The notes beneath the pieces are model-generated. The model was not told the DNA's origin. It saw only the letters and a program-made list of their open reading frames with translations, and did not search any database. Below, piece after piece: positions 1 through 9,916 of a stretch of 64,000 nucleotides of DNA (the stretch's first letter is position 1; each line of letters opens with the position of its first letter). The position numbers and the translations under genes are program-made. The DNA comes from CAINVV01 sp031432175 (GTDB taxonomy: Bacteria; Bacteroidota; Bacteroidia; Bacteroidales; Prolixibacteraceae). The stretch lies in contig CAYHQN010000007.1 in the NCBI GenBank assembly GCA_964358545.1, positions 3,963-67,962 on the forward strand. Reading direction: 5' to 3'.

Positions 1-1
1 C

Positions 2-628
2 AAAGGCAATACCATTTATCTGCATATAACCAATCCTGAAACAAAAGAAATAACATTGCCACCAATTCCGCTTTCAATAATGAAAACAGAGGTATTGACT
101 GAGGGTAAAGTAAAAGTAAATAGCGATGCCCAACGAATAAAAGTAACTTGTGAAGGCTATCCGAAAAATAGTGCAGATGTTATTGTGAAATTAGAGATGA
201 GTGGCGAAATATTGCCGATCGTAGAGAAGCAGGGTTATGAAAATTCATTGAGCAAAACGGCAACAGCATCAGCCTCCAATGAACAACCAGGTTTCCCGGC
301 AAAAAATGCAATAGACAACGACGATAAAACGGAGTGGAAAGCACAACCAACGGATTCAACCAATTACCTGCAACTAACTTTCCCAAAGCAGGAATCAATA
401 AGCAGGGCTGAAATTCATTTTGCATTACCTGTTGCCACCATAGGTAAGGGTTATCCTTTTGAAATTCAATACACAGATAACACAGGTAAATGGATTACAT
501 TATTTAATGAAATGACTTATGGTAAAATTTGGGCAAAACCTTTTGATAAAACTCTTACGGATAAAATAAGAGTGAAATCAAGAAGTGCCGGCATAAGTCA
601 ATTCGATGTTTATAATACGGAAAAGTAA
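2..628 (+). CDS. alpha-L-fucosidase (GH29-like), C-terminal part, 5' truncated by window edge
   Basis: The frame is open from the first bases of the window, so this is the tail of a longer gene. The first ~55 residues resemble the beta-sandwich that follows the GH29 catalytic barrel (GNTIYLHITN, then LPPIP). From about position 230 an F5/8-type (discoidin, CBM32-like) domain follows, with the usual 'SKTATASA...PGFPAKNAIDNDDKTEWKA' pattern of a Ca/sugar-binding jelly roll. The whole gene would release alpha-L-fucose from glycans. It ends 146 bases before the GH2 gene and is the first visible member of the glycosidase island. The catalytic domain lies outside the window, so the family call rests on the C-terminal modules and on similarity in layout to the GH29 gene at 12570. 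Confidence 0.7.
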   Translation, partial: KGNTIYLHITNPETKEITLPPIPLSIMKTEVLTEGKVKVNSDAQRIKVTCEGYPKNSADVIVKLEMSGEILPIVEKQGYENSLSKTATASASNEQPGFPAKNAIDNDDKTEWKAQPTDSTNYLQLTFPKQESISRAEIHFALPVATIGKGYPFEIQYTDNTGKWITLFNEMTYGKIWAKPFDKTLTDKIRVKSRSAGISQFDVYNTEK

Positions 629-774
629 TGGGTAGGTCTTTCGTAACCTGCCATTTGGTTTTAAAAAGTGCTACTTGTTAATGAAGTACACGAATATTGT
701 CAGGATAAATCATAAAATCATAACAGAAACAAAGAACAATCTACCAATCCTTAATCATTAAAAAATTTGAGACA

Positions 775-3669
775 ATGAATCAACGAAAGAGTATATCCGG
801 GATCTGTCAACGGACTGTTTGTGTGATTTTTATTTTAGTTAATTTAGGGTCTGCCCTTTTTGCCCAGAATAAAGGGTTAAGTAATCCCCAGGATCCTTCC
901 GTACTTCCGAAATCCAGAGGGAACATCGGTCTCCCCAAAGTGCTTCCCAAAATATCACAGGAAGCTAAACTGGTAAATACACGGGAAAATGAATGGGTAA
1001 TATCTGACGGATGGGAATTGGCTGCCGCAAAACAAATTCGTTCGACCGGGTATGAAATTACCAAAGCAGATTATAAGACCGACACATGGATAAATGCAAC
1101 GGTTCCCGGGACCATTCTTACCACACTTGTCAACCGGGGCTATTATCCTGATCCGCTTTATGGATTGAATAACCTGTTAATTCCAGACACATTGTGCCGG
1201 ACAGACTGGTGGTACCGTACTGTTTTGCCCCTCCCTTCCGGGGCAGAAAACAAAAGAATACAGCTGATTTTAAACGGAATAAATTATAAAGCTGATGTCT
1301 GGTTCAATGGATCGGTGCTGGGGACAATAACCGGCGCCTTTATCCGCGGACAATTCGATATTACTTCGCTTTTGCGTAAAGATGGAAATAATGTTCTGGC
1401 GGTACATATCCTGCCTCCACCTCATCCCGGAATTCCACATGAACAAAATCTTCTGGGAAGTGGCCCAAACGGAGGTTTGCTCTGTTATGACGGTCCTACT
1501 TTTGTGTGTACCGAAGGGTGGGATTGGGTACCCGGAATACGTGACCGGAACATGGGGATCTGGCAGGATGTCAGGTTAAGAGTTACAGCTGATGCCCAGC
1601 TTGCAGATCCACAGGTAATTACCGACCTTTCTTTGCCCGATACAACCAGCGCGAAGATTACGATAAAAACAATTCTCCGGAACCGGGGTGCATCAAGGAA
1701 AACCTTCACACTTTCAGGTGAAATTGAAGCTGTCAGGTTTTCAAAACAGGTAACACTTGGTGCAGGGGAATGCAAGCTGATTGTTTTTAGTCATTCGGAA
1801 TTTGCCCAGCTTAATTTTCACAATCCCCGTCTTTGGTGGCCAAACGGTTATGGGAAGCAGGAACTTTATAACCTGAAACTGACAGTAAGTGATGATGGGA
1901 ATAAAATATCAGATATTAAAGAGGTCCGGTTTGGCATCCGGGAAATGAGTTATGATTTCACGGTAGATTATCAGCGTGTTCGTCAGGATGTTAGGGTAAA
2001 TCTCAATCCATTAAAAGTCTGGGAGAAAACTGAGAAGATAATCACCTACAGGAAGAAAGGTTATGAAAGCCGTCGTCTTTCTAATGGAGTTCAGATCGGT
2101 ATTGTTCCTGATCTCAAGGATACGGTATTGTTCGATAAAGGTATTACTCCAGGGTCGGCGCCTTATTTCGTTATCCATGTGAATGGTCAGCCAATATATT
2201 GCAGGGGTGGTAACTGGGGACTGGATGAAGCCATGAAACGGGTTTCGCGTGAACGGCTGGAACCTTATTTCCGACTTCATAAAGATGCCGGGTTTACCAT
2301 GATCAGAAACTGGGTAGGACAGAGTACTGAGGAGGTTTTCTATGAACTTGCCGACGAATATGGACTGCTTATCTGGAACGATTTCTGGATGAGTACGGAA
2401 GACTGGAATCTTGATCCATGGGATAACCAGTTATTCCTTAATAATGCCCGTGACGCTATCCGCCGTTTTCGCAACCATCCCAGTATAGCGCTCTGGTGCG
2501 GGCGCAACGAAGGTAATCCCCCGATGGCGCTTGATGATAGTTTGCATATTCTGCAGGCAAAGGAAGACGGAACAAGGATTTATCATTCCAGTTCCATCAA
2601 AAACAATCTTGCTGACAGTGGTCCCTGGTTTTATACCGATTTCGCAAAGAAAGAGATACATCATAAAGATGGTTTTAATACAGAAACAGGAGTTCCGGCT
2701 GTACCTGTTGCCGAAACGATGCAGGAAATGATGCTTCCCGAGGATCTTTGGCCAATTGGTGATGCCTGGTATTATCACGATCTGCATAGGGGACAAAAGG
2801 ATTATGTCCAGGCAATTGAAGATCAGTATGGTTCATATAAGAACCTCGGGGAGTTCTGCCGTAAGGCGCAGATGCTAAACTACGAGATCTACCGCGAAAT
2901 ATTCGAGGTCTGGAACTACCGGTTATGGAATACCTGCAGCGGATTATTATTGTGGATGTCGCATCCGGCATGGCCAAGCACCGTCTGGCAGACCTATTCC
3001 TCAGATTATGAAACCAATGGTGTTTTTTATGGAAGTAAAAAAGCCTGCGAACCGTTACATATCCAGTTTCAGCCGGATAGTTATGATGTTTATTTCATCA
3101 ACAATACACTAAATGATTATCATGCGATTCGTACAGAACTAAAGATTTACGATCTTAATGCCAAAGAAATCTGCAACGAATCAGTTGTTAACGATTCAAA
3201 GGCCAACAGCCGGATCAAATGTTTTACGGCAAAAATTTTACATGATCTGCCCCCTGTTTATTTAGCCAGGATGAAGACCTTTTCAGCGCAAGGTCTGCTA
3301 CTGTCCGAAAATACCTATTTTCAGACAGCCGATGGAAAGAAAGATTTCAAAGCTTTAAATAACCTGGTGCCTGTAAAAATACAGGGAAAACTGATCAGCA
3401 GGAAGTTGACAGACAAAATGCAGAAATTTACGATTAACCTCACCAATCCGTCAAAGGTAATTGCGGTTTCCATAAAACTTAATGTACGTAATTCCCTGAC
3501 GGGGAAACGGGTATTACCGGCTTATATTTCGGATGGCTACTTTACTTTGTTACCTGGAGAGACTCATACCGTGGTTACCGAATGCCCTGCAGGCCTGCTG
3601 CCGGTAACAGCAATAATATCTGCAGAAGGTTATAATGTACCTCGACAGGATGTAATAATTATTAAATGA
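775..3669 (+). CDS. glycoside hydrolase family 2 (beta-mannosidase / exo-beta-glucosaminidase type)
   Basis: 964 residues with an N-terminal signal peptide ending near FAQ (residue ~31). A GH2 sugar-binding jelly roll (about 75-250, including EGWDWVPGIRDRNMGIW) is followed by an immunoglobulin-like domain, the TIM barrel (about 460-760) and C-terminal beta domains. The acid/base is probably E579 in CGRNEGNPP. The nucleophile is probably E637 in NTETGVP, where many GH2 enzymes have SE.G. The long first domain and the IWNDFWMS stretch fit the exo-beta-glucosaminidase/mannosidase branch better than beta-galactosidase. It is exported, probably periplasmic, and removes a terminal beta-sugar. It sits 41 bases before the first GH95 gene. 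The exact substrate cannot be read from sequence. Confidence 0.85.
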   Translation: MNQRKSISGICQRTVCVIFILVNLGSALFAQNKGLSNPQDPSVLPKSRGNIGLPKVLPKISQEAKLVNTRENEWVISDGWELAAAKQIRSTGYEITKADYKTDTWINATVPGTILTTLVNRGYYPDPLYGLNNLLIPDTLCRTDWWYRTVLPLPSGAENKRIQLILNGINYKADVWFNGSVLGTITGAFIRGQFDITSLLRKDGNNVLAVHILPPPHPGIPHEQNLLGSGPNGGLLCYDGPTFVCTEGWDWVPGIRDRNMGIWQDVRLRVTADAQLADPQVITDLSLPDTTSAKITIKTILRNRGASRKTFTLSGEIEAVRFSKQVTLGAGECKLIVFSHSEFAQLNFHNPRLWWPNGYGKQELYNLKLTVSDDGNKISDIKEVRFGIREMSYDFTVDYQRVRQDVRVNLNPLKVWEKTEKIITYRKKGYESRRLSNGVQIGIVPDLKDTVLFDKGITPGSAPYFVIHVNGQPIYCRGGNWGLDEAMKRVSRERLEPYFRLHKDAGFTMIRNWVGQSTEEVFYELADEYGLLIWNDFWMSTEDWNLDPWDNQLFLNNARDAIRRFRNHPSIALWCGRNEGNPPMALDDSLHILQAKEDGTRIYHSSSIKNNLADSGPWFYTDFAKKEIHHKDGFNTETGVPAVPVAETMQEMMLPEDLWPIGDAWYYHDLHRGQKDYVQAIEDQYGSYKNLGEFCRKAQMLNYEIYREIFEVWNYRLWNTCSGLLLWMSHPAWPSTVWQTYSSDYETNGVFYGSKKACEPLHIQFQPDSYDVYFINNTLNDYHAIRTELKIYDLNAKEICNESVVNDSKANSRIKCFTAKILHDLPPVYLARMKTFSAQGLLLSENTYFQTADGKKDFKALNNLVPVKIQGKLISRKLTDKMQKFTINLTNPSKVIAVSIKLNVRNSLTGKRVLPAYISDGYFTLLPGETHTVVTECPAGLLPVTAIISAEGYNVPRQDVIIIK

Positions 3670-3703
3670 TATAAATGGCTGTTTAAGCATAAATTTAGAA
3701 ACG

Positions 3704-3769
3704 GATAACCATGTACAAAATTATTGTCATTGTTTCAGTATTCCTACTGTTTAGCTGCGATCTGGTGGC
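3704..3769 (+). repeat. lipoprotein-leader repeat, copy 1
   Basis: The ribosome-binding region, start codon and about 18 codons of the lipoprotein leader are nearly the same DNA here, at 7757-7822 and at 14415-14480: a GATAA(A/C)C ATG start context, then codons for (K)IIVI.SVF.L.SC. The proteins that follow are unrelated (GH95, GH36-like, and a broken gene). Confidence 0.7.
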
Positions 3770-6305
3770 CAATAAAACTAAAGGTTCAGCAAAGTCGGGA
3801 AGTTCAAATTCTTCTTTGACCGGCAGTACCAAAGGGTATGATACTCCGGAGTTGAATTCCGGGGATATTATCTGGTCAACTAAACCGGCAACGGAATGGG
3901 CCGAGGGCTATCCCGTAGGCAATGGCCGTTTGGGAGGGATGGTTTTAGGGGTGGCTCAGCATGAACGGATCTCTGTTAATCACGACCTGTTATGGCGGCA
4001 GTTCTGGACTTACCAGGAACACAAAACTGCCGGCGACATCAAAAAAATCAGGGAATTAACAGTTCAGGGTAAATGGGATCAGGCGGAGGAGCTGATGGAG
4101 CAAAAAATACCCTCATCGGGCAACGCCATCTATCTCAATCCGTATGTCCCGGCTGGTGATCTGTATCTCAATCTTCGCCATGCCCGCAAACCAGTGACCG
4201 ATTACAGGCGGGTGCTGAATATGGATAAGGGTATCGTGGAGGTGAGTTACGCCATTGATGATGTTCATTTTAAACGGGAGATATTTACATCCTGGAAGCA
4301 GGGGGTAATGGCTGCCCATCTGACGGCCGACCGTGCCGGTATGTTAACGGGAGAAGTCTCCCTTTCGCGGATACTGGATCCTGAATGTGAAGTAACCGGT
4401 TATGCTTCAAGGGACAAAGTTGTTCTGGAAGGAAAATTTGAGGAGGGGAGAACATTTGCCATTGTGGCCAAAGTTATTCAAAGGGGAGGACGCCTTACCA
4501 ACGGTCGGAAAGAGCTTCATCAAAACATGTCAGAAATGCCCAAAAAGGATTTTGGGTTAAAGTATGTGTACAGCACAAATGAGATGTTCGGAAAAGATGA
4601 CGGGGCCTCCATTTTTTTTGACACCTCGGATGAGGTGCTGATCTTATTGGCCATCACCGTCGATGACGAATATGAAAAAGGTGCTGACCTGGTAAAGAAA
4701 GCGATCGAAAAGCTCGACAACGTCACAGAGAGTTACCAGGCTCTTAAAGAAGCTCATATTCAGGACTTCCAAAAGATATACAACAGGGTTTCCATCACCC
4801 TTGGGCCTGAAAAGCGGTTCATTTCAACAGACTCCTTGTTGAGGAAGTCTGTTGATGAGAATACTGCCTCTCCGGCCTTGCTGGAAAAGATGTTCAATAT
4901 GTCGCGCTATCTGGCCATATCAAGCGGCCGTCCCCAACCGGCGGGCCAACCTGCAAAATTGCCGATAAATCTCCAGGGTATCTGGAACCAGGACCGGCGA
5001 CCGGCATGGGATTGTGATTACCACATTGATTTAAATGTGGAAATGTGTTATTGGCCGTTGGATATGCTGAATCTGGGAGACCTGATGATGCCATTGATGA
5101 ATTGGGTGGAATCGTTGATTGAGCAGGGACGAAGGGCGGCAAAAGATCTTTATGGAGCAAGAGGAGTTGCATTTGGTGGGGTTTTGGACAATAAAAATAT
5201 CGGCAATTTCGATAATATTTGTTTCCCCTGGACAGGTGGCGCCGCGTGGGTTGCTCAAATCCTTTGGCAACATTGGGAGTATAGTAATGACCGCTCTTTT
5301 TTACAAAATCATTTATTCCAGTATATGGTTGAGATCGGGAAATTCTATGAAGACTTTCTCGTGGAAGACAGCAATGGGTTCCTGGTCCCTTCTTTAAGCG
5401 CTTCCCCTGAAATGCCGATTGCGGGTAGGAAGGGTGGAAGTTTTTTATCTTCAGCATCCTCCATGGACCTGGAACTGATTCATGACCTTTTCGGTCATTT
5501 AATTGAGGCAGGAAATTTATTAAAGACGGATCCCACAAAGATTAAAAAATGGCAATCCATTGTTGACCGTGTTCCATTGCCCAGGATCAATGCAGATGGT
5601 TCCATGGGTGAATGGCTGGAAGAACATACGATGGCCGACCCGGGTCACCGCCACCGGTCATTGCTGGTAGGTTTGTGCCCGGGAGACAGGATATCGGTTG
5701 AAAACACCAAAGAATATGCAGATGCTGCTTATAAAGCTATCCTTAAAAGGCATGAAACAGGAAGGAGATCCACTCAATCCCTCACGTTTGTATGGGATAC
5801 ACAATTGCTTGCAAGGCTATACAAAGCTGAAGAATCGTACGACGAACTGGTGAGAATGTTACCTGTTCATACCCTGGATAACCTGCTCATTACCTGTAAT
5901 GACTGGAGCGGAACGAGAGGGGGCCTTGCATGGTTCAAAGGGATTAAGTTAGTTCAGATCGAAGCAAGTCTCGCGCTTGGATCAGCAATTATTGAGATGA
6001 TTTTTCAGGACAGACAAGGGTTGTTAAAATTTCTGCCTGCTCTTCCGGATATTTTATCCAAAGGGAAAGTTGCAGGTCTAAGAGCCAGGGGCGGATTTGA
6101 GGTTGGTTTGGAATGGAATGAAGGAAAATTAAATTCTGCGGATATTATTTCCTTTAATGGTAAGCCATGTCATTTTAAAGATAATGGATTTGACAAAATA
6201 AAAATAACAAGTAGGGGGAAAGAGGTGAAATATGCCATTAATAAAGACCAAGGTATCATAAGCTTTGACACCGGGAAGGGTCAGGAATACCAATTGACTT
6301 TTTAA
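3711..6305 (+). CDS. glycoside hydrolase family 95 (alpha-L-fucosidase/galactosidase), lipoprotein, copy 1
   Basis: 864 residues. The N-terminus is a lipoprotein leader with lipobox LFSC (C16). The GH95 N-terminal domain opens with WAEGYPVGNGRLGGMV, and the (alpha/alpha)6 catalytic domain covers roughly 380-740. The probable acid is E567 in SASPE. The base region reads IDLNVEMCYWP: D440 stands where family members usually have the first of two Asn residues, and N442 is kept. The activating Asp of the usual QIDGNFG motif is Glu here (E751 in QIEASLA). The enzyme should act on the cell surface or in the periplasm on alpha-1,2-fucose or a related sugar such as L-galactose. It is a tandem paralogue of the gene at 9917. 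Confidence 0.85.
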   Translation: MYKIIVIVSVFLLFSCDLVANKTKGSAKSGSSNSSLTGSTKGYDTPELNSGDIIWSTKPATEWAEGYPVGNGRLGGMVLGVAQHERISVNHDLLWRQFWTYQEHKTAGDIKKIRELTVQGKWDQAEELMEQKIPSSGNAIYLNPYVPAGDLYLNLRHARKPVTDYRRVLNMDKGIVEVSYAIDDVHFKREIFTSWKQGVMAAHLTADRAGMLTGEVSLSRILDPECEVTGYASRDKVVLEGKFEEGRTFAIVAKVIQRGGRLTNGRKELHQNMSEMPKKDFGLKYVYSTNEMFGKDDGASIFFDTSDEVLILLAITVDDEYEKGADLVKKAIEKLDNVTESYQALKEAHIQDFQKIYNRVSITLGPEKRFISTDSLLRKSVDENTASPALLEKMFNMSRYLAISSGRPQPAGQPAKLPINLQGIWNQDRRPAWDCDYHIDLNVEMCYWPLDMLNLGDLMMPLMNWVESLIEQGRRAAKDLYGARGVAFGGVLDNKNIGNFDNICFPWTGGAAWVAQILWQHWEYSNDRSFLQNHLFQYMVEIGKFYEDFLVEDSNGFLVPSLSASPEMPIAGRKGGSFLSSASSMDLELIHDLFGHLIEAGNLLKTDPTKIKKWQSIVDRVPLPRINADGSMGEWLEEHTMADPGHRHRSLLVGLCPGDRISVENTKEYADAAYKAILKRHETGRRSTQSLTFVWDTQLLARLYKAEESYDELVRMLPVHTLDNLLITCNDWSGTRGGLAWFKGIKLVQIEASLALGSAIIEMIFQDRQGLLKFLPALPDILSKGKVAGLRARGGFEVGLEWNEGKLNSADIISFNGKPCHFKDNGFDKIKITSRGKEVKYAINKDQGIISFDTGKGQEYQLTF
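5506..5734 (+). repeat. 229-base tract identical between the two GH95 genes, copy 1
   Basis: Every base from 5506 to 5734 matches 11727 to 11955 (offset 6221) on my reading. The flanking parts of the two genes differ at many third-codon positions. This is a sign of recent gene conversion or recombination between the paralogues. Confidence 0.85.
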
Positions 6306-6480
6306 GAGAATTGGCAAATAACATATAGGTAATGATGCGCTAAAAGAAAAATATGTTTAAACGAAAGGCGCATCGAAGTTTGATCGATTGGTTTAGCTCA
6401 ATGCCCAAAAACCTAACCAGGAGTGGAAATCAATTAGAATTGAAAATGTATGAACATCATTTTTATTATAAAGACGATTA

Positions 6481-7539
6481 ATGAATAATAAGCAAGTATC
6501 AGGAAACATTACCCGCCGCAAGGTGTTGAAAATCAGTGCGGGAACGATCGCAGGAACGGTGATCGCCAATATTGGAGTCAACGCATTCGCAGCGGAACCG
6601 GCGGCGAAGGCGATGCAGGCTTGGGTGAATCCGTACCACGATATTCGCGGTTTCAATTACCAACCGAGCTATGAGGCAACCGGTTACAGCATTTGGCGTC
6701 AGTTCCGGCCAGAGAAGTTCGATACGGAACTCGGGCTGGGGAAGAAGTACTTTCCGAAGATCAACACAGTTCGCTACTGGCTGTCATTCGATGCCTTTGC
6801 TGTGGATCCGTCCGGCTTTGCCGAACATTTCAAGACGGCATTGGACATTGCTCACAGCCACGGGCTCAAGGTGGTGCCCACGCTGTTCAACAATTGGCAC
6901 AGCGTTCCAGGGTTTGGCGGTATTGCCGAAGAGATGTTGAATTACTGGTTCGTCAGCTACGGCAAGAAGGGAGAGGCCGCCAACTATGTGTTCCGGCCAT
7001 ATCTGGAAAAAGTCGTGGGCGATCACGCCAAAGACAATCGTATTCTTGCTTGGGATCTGTGCAACGAACCGCACAACAACGGAAATTGGCAGCTCACACT
7101 GGAGTGGCTTACGCACAGCTACAAGATGTGCAAGGATATGGGCGCGTCACAGCCAGTAAGTGTGAGCGTGCAAGGAGGCCTCGGACAACTACGTGAGGTC
7201 GAGGCGATTAGTGACTTGTATCTCATCCATCCATATTTCGCAAAGCAGGAGAGATTACACGAAATCGTTGATTTTGCCCGACATCAGAACAAGGGCGCGT
7301 TGGCCACCGAGTGTTGTTGGGGATCGCTGGACGATGCGCAACGTGCACATATTGTGGTCTCAGAATGCGACAATCTTGCACGGGCTGGCATAGGTTTCAT
7401 GCCGCATGCACTACACGAAAGCTTAGTGGCCGACTTGCATCGTGAGCAATTCGGCTTGCTCAGTTCGGCCAGCTCGATGCATTTCATCGCCATGGACGGG
7501 TCGCTGCGCCCCGGTCACGATGTGTTCAACAATTTTTGA
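6481..7539 (+). CDS. Tat-exported glycoside hydrolase, GH5-like
   Basis: 352 residues. The N-terminus carries a twin-arginine signal (TRRKVLKIS) followed by a hydrophobic stretch and a cleavage site near AFAAEP. A TIM-barrel cellulase-type fold is suggested by RYWLSFDAF, WDLCNEPHNNG (acid/base E196) and ALATECCWG (probable nucleophile E277). That spacing between the two Glu residues fits clan GH-A, most like GH5. Base composition is visibly richer in G+C than the neighbouring genes, with more GC-ending codons, and it is the only Tat-type leader in the island, which suggests separate acquisition. It lies between the two GH95 copies. Substrate unknown. Confidence 0.75.
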   Translation: MNNKQVSGNITRRKVLKISAGTIAGTVIANIGVNAFAAEPAAKAMQAWVNPYHDIRGFNYQPSYEATGYSIWRQFRPEKFDTELGLGKKYFPKINTVRYWLSFDAFAVDPSGFAEHFKTALDIAHSHGLKVVPTLFNNWHSVPGFGGIAEEMLNYWFVSYGKKGEAANYVFRPYLEKVVGDHAKDNRILAWDLCNEPHNNGNWQLTLEWLTHSYKMCKDMGASQPVSVSVQGGLGQLREVEAISDLYLIHPYFAKQERLHEIVDFARHQNKGALATECCWGSLDDAQRAHIVVSECDNLARAGIGFMPHALHESLVADLHREQFGLLSSASSMHFIAMDGSLRPGHDVFNNF

Positions 7540-7756
7540 AGCATCTTTACTTGTTTTGTAAACGGGTCAAATGTTTTTAAAAGTAAAATTGTGTTATAGG
7601 AGTAAAATGTTTTGAAGGAAAGAGAGACTTGGAAGATGGGATCAATGCCTTCAAGTAGGGCATACGTGCAGTGTCCACACTTGCTTTGAATGCTTGGATT
7701 TAATATAATCATTTTATTCGTAATTCCAGATATTCATCAAAATAAATTAATAAACA

Positions 7757-7822
7757 GATAAACATGAACAAAGTAATCGTCATTATTTCAGTATTTCTCC
7801 TGTTTAGCTGCAATCGGGTGGA
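7757..7822 (+). repeat. lipoprotein-leader repeat, copy 2
   Basis: Leader DNA closely matching 3704-3769 and 14415-14480, covering the start codon through the lipobox cysteine and a few codons beyond (C.RV / C.QVA / C.LVA). Confidence 0.7.
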
Positions 7823-9773
7823 CGATAAACTGATCTGGAAGTTAAAAACCGATGACACACACTTGACAATTGCAGTTGTCAACGATCGCCCTGTAATCTG
7901 TAATCTTATAAATCCTAAGAATGGATGGAACTGGACACCCCGTTCTTCAGAGGTTCCACTTTTAAACCGTGTTTCCATAGGGGGTATGGTACTTACCCCT
8001 ATCTGGAGATTCCAGGATGCAAGGGTGGACTCAATAGATGGGTACACAGTTTCACTTCGGTTTACAAGCGCAAAACCAAAGCTTGAGCTCAAGTCGGATT
8101 GGCGGGCCAGAAAAGGTTGTGGCCCTGTAGAACATTGGATGACTGTTGAAAACAAAACCGGGTGTAACGTCACTTATAATTGTGCTGATATAATATCGTC
8201 AAACCTGACGACTAAAGCCGATTCAACGGTTACATTATGGCGTTTTGACAGATGTGAGGTTGGATTGCCTGGCTTTGGGGTTAATAAAAATGCACTTTGG
8301 CCTAATACCATGATTGTTTCAATGGTTAACTCAGGCTTTGATCAGCCATCCTTCGTCAGGAGCGATGCAATGCTCCCATTTTTAATTATGGATATTGTTT
8401 CAACTCATGGATTATATATCGGATATGGTTGGGATTTTGGCATGTTCGTAACTATTGCCGATAGCAGTATGCGTACAATAACCAATAGATTCAGTCTGGC
8501 AAATGCTAATCCGGTTGAATTTGTAGAGGGAAACGGCAAAATATTGAATATTCCATATACATTTTATGGAACATATATGGGGGATACCGATAACGGCAGC
8601 AATAAAATGAAAAAATGGTTCTGGAATTACAGGATGACAAAAACCATGAGGGAAAACATTAATGAGCCTTTAGTGGAATTCCATGCACCATTCTATGATG
8701 AGATTGGTTGGGTTAACTATTTGAAGGACCATCCATTGAAAAAATGGGGCGTGGATCTGATCAAGATGGATATAGCATGGACGAATCCTGGTCCATTTAG
8801 TAATTGGGGAAATGAAACAAGTTACACTAAAACCTGGAACCCGTGGCCGGCTAAGTGGCCAAACGGCATGACCTTTGGAAAGATCGCTCATGCTAATAAT
8901 CTAAAAGCTGCCCTCTATATGAATGGTACCTGTCGTGATGTTGATCTGGCCACAACAGCAGGAAGGAGCGCTGAGAAACAGGCTTTGCTTGAAAGATTTG
9001 ACAAAGGGTGGTATGATTACTGGAGAAGTGATTTTCATTCCGAAGCCCCCAATGATTATCTAAGTCATGAAGGACTTCTCGAAGTGCTCGATTTCATGAT
9101 CGCAAACAGGCCAGGTTTTAGATGGGAAAATTGTAGTGGAGGAGGGTCTAAGAAATCTTTCGATCTTGCAGAAAGAATGGCATTCGTGACAACAGATGAT
9201 TTTGGAACAGCCCATTCGTTCCGGTTTGCGTTTTATGGTAATTCTTATGTTTTTAATCCGGTACAGCTTAAAGCTGATTTATATTATGGACTTTCTATCA
9301 ATCATATTCCTCATAGTTTAGATCACTCACTATCGCATGACAAATATACTTTCAGAACCAGTTTGTTGGGAGCAATAATGGTCAGCAGCGAACCATATGA
9401 GTTAGACGATCAGCAGGAGGGTGTAGCACGTGAGACTTGGAACCTCTACCAGACAAAGCAAAGGAGTATTCTCAGGGGTGGGGATGTTTATCATATCCTT
9501 CCTTTCCCTGATGGGGTGAATTTGGATGGTATGCAGTTTTTCAATACTGACATAAATAAAGGTTCCGTACTGCTTTTCAAACCATCTGGAAAGTCTCCAG
9601 ATTCAAAAGTTATCAAATTAAAAGGTCTTAACAGAAATGCAACTTACACACTAACTTTTCAGGACAGAAAAGAACAAAGTGCAAAAAAGACGGGAGCAGA
9701 ACTTATGGATAAAGGTATTGAAGTAAAAGGGATGAGCGGCAATTTTGCATCAGAGATTATATGGATTAATTAA
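7764..9773 (+). CDS. GH36/GH27-clan glycosidase-like lipoprotein
   Basis: 669 residues with lipobox LFSC near residue 16. An N-terminal beta-sandwich is followed by a TIM barrel of the alpha-galactosidase clan. Key sites are LIKMDIAW, then WRSDFH with D423 as the likely nucleophile, ENCSGGG as the substrate-binding loop, and TTDDFG with D478 or D479 as the likely acid/base. This order matches GH36 (KWD, then CSGGG, then SDD). It probably removes alpha-galactose or a similar alpha-linked sugar at the cell surface. It is more divergent from textbook GH36 than the gene at 16130, so the specificity may differ. It lies between the GH5-like gene and the second GH95. Confidence 0.7.
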   Translation: MNKVIVIISVFLLFSCNRVDDKLIWKLKTDDTHLTIAVVNDRPVICNLINPKNGWNWTPRSSEVPLLNRVSIGGMVLTPIWRFQDARVDSIDGYTVSLRFTSAKPKLELKSDWRARKGCGPVEHWMTVENKTGCNVTYNCADIISSNLTTKADSTVTLWRFDRCEVGLPGFGVNKNALWPNTMIVSMVNSGFDQPSFVRSDAMLPFLIMDIVSTHGLYIGYGWDFGMFVTIADSSMRTITNRFSLANANPVEFVEGNGKILNIPYTFYGTYMGDTDNGSNKMKKWFWNYRMTKTMRENINEPLVEFHAPFYDEIGWVNYLKDHPLKKWGVDLIKMDIAWTNPGPFSNWGNETSYTKTWNPWPAKWPNGMTFGKIAHANNLKAALYMNGTCRDVDLATTAGRSAEKQALLERFDKGWYDYWRSDFHSEAPNDYLSHEGLLEVLDFMIANRPGFRWENCSGGGSKKSFDLAERMAFVTTDDFGTAHSFRFAFYGNSYVFNPVQLKADLYYGLSINHIPHSLDHSLSHDKYTFRTSLLGAIMVSSEPYELDDQQEGVARETWNLYQTKQRSILRGGDVYHILPFPDGVNLDGMQFFNTDINKGSVLLFKPSGKSPDSKVIKLKGLNRNATYTLTFQDRKEQSAKKTGAELMDKGIEVKGMSGNFASEIIWIN

Positions 9774-9916
9774 TAATTTATGAATATAAGAAATATGAAA
9801 TTATAACAAAAACAGATTAATAATATTGGCTATAAGAAGTTGACTCGTCCTAGAAAAAGCTTACGAAGAACACTTAAATTTCAAAATAAATGAAGAATCA
9901 AATTAAATGATAATAT

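Noticed and set aside
4894..5538. 214-codon minus-strand frame inside GH95 copy 1
   Set aside because: The opposite frame carries clear GH95 motifs; this frame has no recognisable domain and exists also, disrupted, in copy 2.
6693..7196. Long overlapping frame inside the GH5-like gene
   Set aside because: The G+C-rich gene gives few stops in other frames; the true frame has Tat signal and catalytic motifs.
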